This document shows, piece after piece, positions 38,950 to 45,141 of a stretch of DNA of 45,141 nt (positions are counted from its first letter, which is position 1; every line of letters starts with the position of its first letter). The DNA is from Bacillota bacterium (GTDB lineage Bacteria; Bacillota_C; Negativicutes; JAEYSJ01). Made by a program: the position numbers and the translations under genes. The stretch covers positions 1 to 45,141 of the forward strand of contig JAEYSJ010000370.1 in the NCBI GenBank assembly GCA_023434855.1, in the 5' to 3' direction. Below the pieces are notes generated by a model, which was given only the letters and a program-made list of their open reading frames with translations, was not told where the DNA came from and ran no database searches.

Positions 38950-40275
38950 CTAGTGTGGACGAATACTCTGTTCGAAGTGGAATATATTCTCCGGATCATA
39001 CTTGCGTTTAATTCTCATAAGTTCCCGATAATTGGTACCATAATATGCACTTGGCCAGTCTTCAAAACAGATGTCCGGCCAATTAACATAAGTTCCGTCC
39101 ACATATCTTAGCATGGCTTCCCTAAGCTTCTCTACCCAAATGATGTTTGGACATTCCTCATTTGCAGCTTTCCATTGCGTTATATATTGCATAATATAGT
39201 TTGCTTCACGGTGAAAATAGGCCGTTCCATCAGGTGGAACCTCGCTGACTGCCCCTCGCAGGCTCTGGAACTGGATCGAATTATCCTTGTTGGGGGAAAT
39301 CTCCATATAATAAAGCAAGGTATTAATTGCCCTATCAGATAAATTGTGATACACAAAAGCTCCCGTATTTTTGAAACTATGAGGACCCAGGCCTCCGTCA
39401 AACTTTAATACTGCTTCAATATAGGGTATTGTCTGAACATTAATTTGGATAGGCCTGCCGGCAGCGGTTAACGGTTTTAGCAGGTATTGCAGCTGGTCTT
39501 CATGGCCTAAAAATTCACCGGATGAAGAAATACGGCCATCATTTTTGGTGAATATCTCAAGAATTGACGTTAATCGTTCATCAACAAATGGCGCCCAATC
39601 TTGCCATACTTTGATTACTTCTTTGGCATCTGACCAATCCCATGTGATAGTAAAAACAGCAACATTTGCTATGGGATGAACCTTAAAAACAAATGCTGTT
39701 ATGATTCCAAAGTTGCCGCCGCCACCGCCACGGCAAGCCCATAAAAGGTCAGAATTAATGTACTTGTCAGCGTAGACTATTTCCCCTTGCGCGTTGACCA
39801 TTTGGAGCGCCAGCAAGTTGTCACAAAGCAGGCCCATTTTTCTTGTAAGCATGCCAAATCCTCCTCCTAGCGCAAGTCCGGCAATACCAACAGTGGGGCA
39901 CGTTCCTCCCGGGATAGTAACACCCTTACTCCATAGAGCTTTGTAAAGTGGAAGAAGGGTAGCGCCGGCCTGGATGGTTACTATGCTCTTTCTTTCCTCT
40001 GGAAAAATTTTAGCCATTTCGCTTACATCTATGACAATTCCATTATTTAATAGTGAAAAGGCTTCATAGCTATGCCCTCCACCGCGGGCACGTATCGGTG
40101 CATGGTATTCTCTTGCCCATTTTACCGCATTGATTACGTCCTGTACCTTTTGGCAGAAAACGATAACGCGGGGATACTTTGAGAATTTCGTATTATAATC
40201 CATACGGGCATTTTCATAACTTGGATCATCCGGGAAAACAATTCGACCAGTAAGTTCTATATTTGCATTGGCCAC
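38950..40275 (-). CDS. FAD-linked oxidase, berberine-bridge-enzyme-like (bicovalent flavin)
   Basis: The 441-residue protein starts at GTG 40275 after GAGGTGAGG. The FAD-binding PCMH domain has IRARGGGHSYE, where His attaches the flavin 8-alpha carbon, and IPGGTCPTVGIAGLALGGGF, where Cys provides the second, 6-S link. A further motif GGGGGNFGIITAFVF follows. The C-terminal BBE segment has WPSAYYGTNYRELMRIKRKY and ENIFHFEQSI. Relatives oxidise sugars, alcohols or plant alkaloids with O2; in an anaerobe the acceptor is unclear. It has no signal peptide and stands alone. Confidence 0.92.
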   Translation of the reverse strand: MANANIELTGRIVFPDDPSYENARMDYNTKFSKYPRVIVFCQKVQDVINAVKWAREYHAPIRARGGGHSYEAFSLLNNGIVIDVSEMAKIFPEERKSIVTIQAGATLLPLYKALWSKGVTIPGGTCPTVGIAGLALGGGFGMLTRKMGLLCDNLLALQMVNAQGEIVYADKYINSDLLWACRGGGGGNFGIITAFVFKVHPIANVAVFTITWDWSDAKEVIKVWQDWAPFVDERLTSILEIFTKNDGRISSSGEFLGHEDQLQYLLKPLTAAGRPIQINVQTIPYIEAVLKFDGGLGPHSFKNTGAFVYHNLSDRAINTLLYYMEISPNKDNSIQFQSLRGAVSEVPPDGTAYFHREANYIMQYITQWKAANEECPNIIWVEKLREAMLRYVDGTYVNWPDICFEDWPSAYYGTNYRELMRIKRKYDPENIFHFEQSIRPH

Positions 40276-40490
40276 TTCAGTACCTCACCTCACTACAACT
40301 TCTTTTACTATTATATTAATCTTACATCCGGGAAGTAATTGGTAATCACCAGCAACATACGGTAAACTTTCAAACTGTATGCGGACTGTTCAGGAAAAGT
40401 TGATTATACATAATTTTACACAAATGAGAAGGAATGTTAATAAAATAGCGCGAAAAATTATATATATTGTTTTGGTTCAGGGGGAACGTT

Positions 40491-42992
40491 ATGGCTGACA
40501 GATTTGACGACTTTAAGGACAGGCAACAGCTTATTGCCAACAAACAAGAGACGGTGGAAACTGTGGTAACAGGAGCGGGAACACAAGGAGGCATGAAAAC
40601 CATAGCAAGCGAGCAGGAGACGTCATTTTTTACCGTTTCCGCACAGAGCATAAAAGAAGTAATTCATCTAGTGGGAAAGGCACGTGATATTGCCGAACAG
40701 CTAACTAAGAATCAGACTCAGAATGGCAGTGAGATTAGCCCTTCTCAAGTGGAAAAAATACATCTTGCCCCATGGGAATATCATGTCGAGACAAATCTTT
40801 TTGAATTTGACGACGAATTCTATGCCATTTATGGCACGAACGTGGCTCGGGAAGGACGCTTTATGGTGCCGCAGGTATATGCTAGGGAGTTCGTGCACCC
40901 GGATGACGTTTGGATTGTAGAAGCGTCATTAGCCAGAGGATTGTCATGTACCGAACGCTACTTATCTGGTCAACTTGAGCACCGCATTACCCGCCGGGAT
41001 GGCATAGTGCGTACAATTGTTGTTCAATCAACTGTCATTAGAGACGCCGCCGGTAAAATAATAAAGTGGTTCGGGGCGAACCAGGATATTACCGAGCAAA
41101 AGACTATGGAAGAAGCCTTGCGGGCTAGTCGGGAAAAACTTTCTATCGCGGTGGAACTGGCCCGTCTTGGACCATGGGAATTTAATCCTGAGACAAAACT
41201 TTTTGAATTTAATGACGAGTTCTACGCCATCTACGGCACGAGCGTGGCACAGGAGGGCCGCTTTATGACTGTAGATGTGTACGCCAGGGAGTTCATGCAT
41301 CCTGATGATGTGTGGATGTTAGCAGCAGAGCGTGACAAGGCAATTTTGTCCACGGAGCAACACTATCTTAGCCGAGTAGAGCATCGCATCATTCGCCGCG
41401 ATGGTGAGGTACGCTCAATTAGTGTGCGGGGAACTATCATTAAGGATGCCGCAGGCAAGATCTTAAAGTGGTATGGGGCCAATCAGGATATCACCGAGTA
41501 TAAGGCTCTGGAAGAATCCCTCCGGGCTAGCAGGGAAAAACTCTCCTTGGCGGTTGAACTAGCCAGATTGGGGCCATGGGAATTTAATCTTGAGACAAAT
41601 CTTTTTGAATTTGACGACGAGTTCTATGCCATCTATGGCACGAATGCGGCGCGGGAAGGGCGTTTCATGGCTCCGGATGTGTATATTAGGGAATTTGTGC
41701 ATCCTGATGACGCCTGGTTAGTAGAAACGGAGATCCTCAAGGGAAACGCATCTACGGAAAGCTATCATTTCTGTGAAATTGAGCACCGCATAATCCGTAG
41801 GGATGGTGAGGTGCGTACCATTATGGCAAGGGGACACAACATCAGGGATAAGGATGGTAACATGATAAGGTGTTATGGGGTGAATCAGGACATCACTGAA
41901 CTGATCCAAGCTGAACAATCGTTAAGAGAAAGCGAGGAACGACTTCTAGCAACTTTGAATACACTGCCTGATATGTTGTTGCGCATAAATGCTGAGGGGG
42001 TTCTTTTGGATTGCCGCATACCTTGCCAATATTCGTGTTATTTGCTGGGGATAGCAGATAGGTACAACACTATTAGCGATATTTTACCTGTGCCGCTGAC
42101 TCAACTGATAAAAGAAATGGTAAATCTGTCAATGAATACAGGTAAGACCGGGTTAAATGAGTATGTCGGTCAAATAAATGGTATTGAGTGTTTCTTGCAA
42201 ATTCGGACAGCACCTGTTAATAGAAAAGAGGCTCTGGTCATTATTCAGGACCAGACGGAACTATATAAAGCAAAGAAAGAATTCCGGCGTTTAGACAGCT
42301 TGGACTTGATAGGTAAAATGGCCGCTAATATCGGGCATGAAGTCCGGAATCCACTGACCACAGTCCGAGGATACCTCCAATATCTTTCTTGTAAAGAACA
42401 GTTTAAAGTCCATGCGGAGATGTTTGGCCTTATGATTGGCGAATTGGATAGGACGAACGCGATTATTTCAGAATTTCTCTCATTGTCCAAAAATAAGGTG
42501 GTTCGATTAGAACCGAAGAATTTGAATACAATTATCCGGGCCATCTATCCCTTGTTAGACATAGACGCCTTAGCTGATAATAAAAGCATAATCCTTAAAC
42601 TTGACGATACTATTCCACATATTAACTTAGATGAAAGTGAAATCAGACAACTAATTATTAATTTCGTACGTAACGGATTAGAGGCAATGACGGATAAAGG
42701 CGTGCTAATTATTAGAACTTGGCACTATGACCAGTATGTTCTGCTGGTTATCAAGGATAATGGCTCAGGGATTCCGGACAGTGTTATTGAACAAATAGGC
42801 ACCCCCTTTGTTACTACTAAGGAGAATGGCACTGGGCTAGGATTGTCGGTTTGTTACAGCATCGCCGCACGACATCAGGCCAATATTGATTTTACGACTG
42901 ATAAAAATGGGACTGAATTTACAGTTTACTTTAAACTTCCGGAAATAGAAGGAGAGGAAAACCTTAGGCCGCGAACGATGCCATGCTTATGA
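40491..42992 (+). CDS. Soluble multi-PAS sensor histidine kinase
   Basis: The product has 833 residues from ATG 40491 after GGGGGAACG. It lacks membrane segments. Three PAS-PAC repeats (about residues 94-208, 228-342, 362-476) each start PWE[YF]..E and contain FDDEFYAIYGT, HPDDVW and GANQDITE; the codon phase repeats every 402 bp. A fourth, diverged PAS (about 485-600) precedes the HisKA domain with H616 in NIGHEVRNPLTTVRGYLQYL, and the HATPase part has NFVRNGLEAM, DNGSGIP and GTGLGLSVCYSI. It resembles sporulation phosphorelay kinases. No response regulator is adjacent. Confidence 0.93.
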   Translation: MADRFDDFKDRQQLIANKQETVETVVTGAGTQGGMKTIASEQETSFFTVSAQSIKEVIHLVGKARDIAEQLTKNQTQNGSEISPSQVEKIHLAPWEYHVETNLFEFDDEFYAIYGTNVAREGRFMVPQVYAREFVHPDDVWIVEASLARGLSCTERYLSGQLEHRITRRDGIVRTIVVQSTVIRDAAGKIIKWFGANQDITEQKTMEEALRASREKLSIAVELARLGPWEFNPETKLFEFNDEFYAIYGTSVAQEGRFMTVDVYAREFMHPDDVWMLAAERDKAILSTEQHYLSRVEHRIIRRDGEVRSISVRGTIIKDAAGKILKWYGANQDITEYKALEESLRASREKLSLAVELARLGPWEFNLETNLFEFDDEFYAIYGTNAAREGRFMAPDVYIREFVHPDDAWLVETEILKGNASTESYHFCEIEHRIIRRDGEVRTIMARGHNIRDKDGNMIRCYGVNQDITELIQAEQSLRESEERLLATLNTLPDMLLRINAEGVLLDCRIPCQYSCYLLGIADRYNTISDILPVPLTQLIKEMVNLSMNTGKTGLNEYVGQINGIECFLQIRTAPVNRKEALVIIQDQTELYKAKKEFRRLDSLDLIGKMAANIGHEVRNPLTTVRGYLQYLSCKEQFKVHAEMFGLMIGELDRTNAIISEFLSLSKNKVVRLEPKNLNTIIRAIYPLLDIDALADNKSIILKLDDTIPHINLDESEIRQLIINFVRNGLEAMTDKGVLIIRTWHYDQYVLLVIKDNGSGIPDSVIEQIGTPFVTTKENGTGLGLSVCYSIAARHQANIDFTTDKNGTEFTVYFKLPEIEGEENLRPRTMPCL
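40770..41960 (+). repeat. Three tandem PAS repeats, exact 402-bp period
   Basis: The string CCATGGGAAT begins at 40770, 41172 and 41574, and flanking sequence (TTGAATTTGACGAC, ATGGCACGA, ATCCTGATGA) matches between copies at DNA level. The third copy has more changes at its end. Confidence 0.85.
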
Positions 42993-43005
42993 AATAATCA
43001 AAGAT

Positions 43006-43047
43006 AAAAATCCCGGAAGTCATCAAAATTTGACTTCTGGGATTTTT
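43006..43047 (+). terminator. Terminator after the histidine kinase gene
   Basis: Arms of 17 bp (43006-43022, 43031-43047; one G-U pair) with an 8-nt loop and T run. Confidence 0.85.
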
Positions 43048-43190
43048 AATCTTCTCCAGGATACGATCTATGTGTTTATACTACTTCTTATACGGAGAGG
43101 GACTAAAGCTATCAGAAAACGAGCACTTAATAATGGATAAAACGCCAGACGAGAAAAAATAGTGACTTAGGATATACAGCGAATTAATAC

Positions 43191-43221
43191 TTGACTTGGT
43201 GTTAACTCCAGGTGCTAGACT
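43191..43221 (+). promoter_or_regulatory. MerR-type promoter before the truncated flavodoxin
   Basis: TTGACT, a 19-bp spacer with the dyad CTTGGTGTTAACTCCAGG, then TAGACT. The downstream AATTTCAAG equals that of the promoter at 24735. Both look like descendants of one promoter. Confidence 0.8.
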
Positions 43222-43302
43222 GAATTTCAAGGAGGTTGGAACTGGATCGGGCTTATGAAATAGACAAGAACGTATAGGGCTACAAAGAAGGGGGAGTTTC
43301 AA

Positions 43303-43560
43303 ATGGAAAAAATTCTTGTTGCATTTTTTTCACATTCCGGAAACACAGAAGTAGTTGCAAAGAACATTAAAGAAAATCTAGGCGCTGATCTTTTGGCAAT
43401 CAGAACAGTAATTTTAAAATTTACAACACATATGTGTAGAATCCCCGACTTGAACGTTTTTCCAAGACGAACACCGTTCCATTACATTAAAGCGATGTTA
43501 CGACAGGCGAAGTTGGGGTCGATGACTGAGAAGCCACTAAACGCGGCGAACAGGCGATAG
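43303..43560 (+). pseudogene. Truncated flavodoxin gene
   Basis: It follows AAGGGGGAG. The first 35 residues are a normal flavodoxin start (MEKILVAFFSHSGNTEVVAK) with the FMN phosphate loop. From residue 36 the frame runs into unrelated sequence (IRTVILKFTTHMCRIPDLNV) and stops at 85 residues, against about 150-180 for an intact protein; the flavin-ring contacts are gone. The MerR promoter and ribosome site ahead of it are intact. The joined sequence is not recognised. Confidence 0.75.
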
Positions 43561-43612
43561 TGAAAGAAAACTAAAGCAAACGGTGCTGTCCAGCAAAATG
43601 CGTAAAAGCAAC

Positions 43613-43652
43613 AAACCCAAGAGTCTTAAATTTGGACCTCGGGTTTTTTTTA
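43613..43652. terminator. Terminator between the flavodoxin fragment and the BTAD gene
   Basis: AAACCC...GAGTC pairs with GGACCTCGGGTTT (imperfect) around TTAAATTT, followed by a T run on the plus strand. The hairpin also lies just past the end of the convergent BTAD gene. Confidence 0.7.
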
Positions 43653-45141
43653 TTTTGCCAGTTTCAAATATAATTCGTGAAGCGAGGGTGACAGAGTGAG
43701 GCCAAGTTCTCTTTTAAAAAGTAATTTGATTTTTTTGTAGTGCTTTTCCACAGCTAACTGGTCGCGCTGGCCGGCATAAGCCTTCATCAGCAAAGCATGC
43801 GTTTCCTCCATAAAGGAGTCGTATTCTACAACAACAAGCAAATGCGATATTGCCCGCGTATAATCCTGCTTTTCATGGTAGTAACGCGCCAGGCGCATGC
43901 GCGCATCGATATAAGTTTGTTTCAGATTCTCCCGGTAAGGAATTGCCCAGGTATAGTCGATGTCTTCCAGATAATCTCCATTGTAAAGCGCTACCGCTTT
44001 TTCCAACAGATCGGCAGTCTTTTCCGGGAATGCACCGGCGCGCAGCCCCATAGCTAGCAGATCCTGAAATTGTTGGAGAGTAGAGCTGAAGGTGCCTGGC
44101 TCCAGATAATACCGCTTATTGCTATAACCGATCAGATCCTTACGGCCAAGGATGGCCAGACCGCGGCGCAAGTTATATATGGTGGTGTGAAAATGAATTG
44201 TCGCGGTTTCAATGTCCATGTCCGGCCAGAGGTCTTTCAAAATTTTTTCCTTGCTCACCGGCTCCTGCTGATGGACAAAGTAGGCCATCAGATCACGGGC
44301 TTTTTTTGTACGCCAGTTGATCGGATCTTTCATAGCAAGGGTTTGGAATCTACCAAAAGATAATACATGCAGTAGGGGCGGATAGTCTTCAGGCTGGTTT
44401 CCGTCGTCAGCCATACTGTCAAGCCGATGAGCCGTCAGTCTTGCCAGCATACAGACATCCTGGTTCAAATCTCCCGCCAGTCGGCGGATTAGCTTTTCGG
44501 CCCGCAGATCGCCGATCTCCGATAAGGGGGCGATGGTTCTGCAGCGGACTTCCGGATCGGCGTGTACGGCCAGATTGGCCAGCAGCCCCAGAGCCCGCTC
44601 TCCCAGACGAACAAGTATCCTTTGTATGAACATGGTCTCGACGCCGGTTTTCAATCCCAGTTCGAGCACCGGCTGCAGAGCCTCATAACGACCGATATAA
44701 AGCTGCTGGTAGTTGAGACTTGCTGAGAGAATAAGGGCTTTTGCCGCATACTCTTCAGCTGCTTGGATCTTTCCATCGTGATAATACAGCCAGGACTGGA
44801 AGGAGTAAGCGTAACACAGACCTCTTTTATAACCTTCTTGCTCCAGTTCGGTTATCGCCCTCGAAAGAAATTTCTGCCCCTCGCGAACCCCTCCGGTTTG
44901 TGTAATGGTCTGAAAAGCCCAGGTGCTCCACGACACTCTGGGGTGTGATGGTAATTCTGCAACTCCTTGGTCATATTTGGCCCGAGCCTCAAGCCAGCGG
45001 CCTTGCAGCCCCAGGCTTTCGGCCCATAATACCAGGGTGTTGGCCAGGTAGAAGCCTTCGCCGTTGCTTTCCCGGATAAGGCGGACGGCCTTATTGAAAT
45101 ATTTTTCTGAATGATCCCATTGGCCCTGATCGGAGTAGATA
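43650..45141 (-). CDS. BTAD-type transcriptional activator with TPR repeats (partial)
   Basis: The frame is open from the window edge, so the N-terminus is missing; about 496 residues are present. TPR-like helices come first (SEKYFNKAVRLIRESNGEGF, RWLEARAKYDQGVAEL, YSFQSWLYYHDGKIQAAEEY), then a HEAT-like part (LLANLAVHADPEVRCRTIAP), a winged-helix domain (LHVLSFGRFQTL, INWRTKKARDLMAYFVHQQE, SKEKILKDLWPD) and a C-terminal BTAD domain (RENLKQTYIDARMRLARYYH, TRAISHLLVVVEYDSFMEET, YKKIKLLFKRELGLTLSPSL). The order suggests a large activator whose missing N-terminus may carry an ATPase. Targets are not evident. Confidence 0.85.
   Translation of the reverse strand, partial: IYSDQGQWDHSEKYFNKAVRLIRESNGEGFYLANTLVLWAESLGLQGRWLEARAKYDQGVAELPSHPRVSWSTWAFQTITQTGGVREGQKFLSRAITELEQEGYKRGLCYAYSFQSWLYYHDGKIQAAEEYAAKALILSASLNYQQLYIGRYEALQPVLELGLKTGVETMFIQRILVRLGERALGLLANLAVHADPEVRCRTIAPLSEIGDLRAEKLIRRLAGDLNQDVCMLARLTAHRLDSMADDGNQPEDYPPLLHVLSFGRFQTLAMKDPINWRTKKARDLMAYFVHQQEPVSKEKILKDLWPDMDIETATIHFHTTIYNLRRGLAILGRKDLIGYSNKRYYLEPGTFSSTLQQFQDLLAMGLRAGAFPEKTADLLEKAVALYNGDYLEDIDYTWAIPYRENLKQTYIDARMRLARYYHEKQDYTRAISHLLVVVEYDSFMEETHALLMKAYAGQRDQLAVEKHYKKIKLLFKRELGLTLSPSLHELYLKLAK

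Noticed and set aside
44441..44629. Plus-strand Pro/Arg-rich frame
   Set aside because: It is antisense to the BTAD activator and has no ribosome site.

Overview
The window looks like a chromosomal segment of an anaerobic diderm Firmicute (Negativicutes, probably Sporomusaceae such as Sporomusa or Pelosinus). This is inferred from three things seen together: strong Firmicutes-type Shine-Dalgarno sequences (AGGAGG) before nearly every gene, a TolC-type outer-membrane efflux protein, and the end of a corrinoid methyltransferase operon with its ATP-dependent reductive activator. No rRNA, tRNA or CRISPR array was seen.

Layout. (1) 1-1.8 kb: end of a corrinoid methyl-transfer operon. (2) 2.0-7.4 kb: a cell-envelope block holding a four-gene operon of small membrane and soluble proteins of unknown function, a secreted 3D-domain (lytic transglycosylase-like) protein, three micro-genes and glmS. 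Three near-perfect -24/-12 (sigma-54) promoters, plus a weaker fourth on the minus strand, drive these units. (3) 7.7-33.8 kb: a long accessory island of redox and electrophile-handling genes: three 4-oxalocrotonate-type tautomerases, a YqhD-like aldehyde reductase, a DJ-1/PfpI protein, a dienelactone-hydrolase-like enzyme, three flavodoxin-like reductases, an aldo/keto reductase, a nitroreductase, a carboxymuconolactone decarboxylase, two ABM-domain proteins, an NmrA protein and two DUF362 proteins. Seven regulators sit among them: two sister MarRs, two HxlRs, one MerR, one OmpR-type response regulator and a LtrA neighbour of unknown role. (4) 30.5-36.6 kb: decaying genes: a frameshifted rifampin-phosphotransferase-like gene, a TolC gene followed by a truncated efflux adaptor, an interrupted FlxA-like gene and a YidC tail. 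(5) 36.7-38.7 kb: a DUF134 regulator, FmdE and DUF364 module that looks molybdenum/tungsten-related. (6) 38.9-45.1 kb: a flavin oxidoreductase, a soluble histidine kinase with three exactly periodic PAS repeats, a truncated flavodoxin behind an intact MerR-type promoter, and a BTAD-type activator running off the window.

How it fits together. The MerR protein at 18.6 kb has the Cys of the AdhR/NmlR branch. Matching promoters (TTGAC, dyad around GTTAAC or CTTAGC, 19-bp spacer, TAGACT-like -10) stand before the DUF362-ferredoxin operon, the carboxymuconolactone decarboxylase gene and the truncated flavodoxin, with a partial dyad before merR itself, so the sequence itself suggests a local regulon. 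The two MarR genes are each followed by a near-identical perfect palindrome (TTGTC-2-GACAA core). The island has been repeatedly duplicated and pruned: short remnants of its own genes (hydrolase, DUF362, aldo/keto reductase, flavodoxins) survive between intact genes.

All function calls rest on motif and family recognition by eye. No database search was possible.
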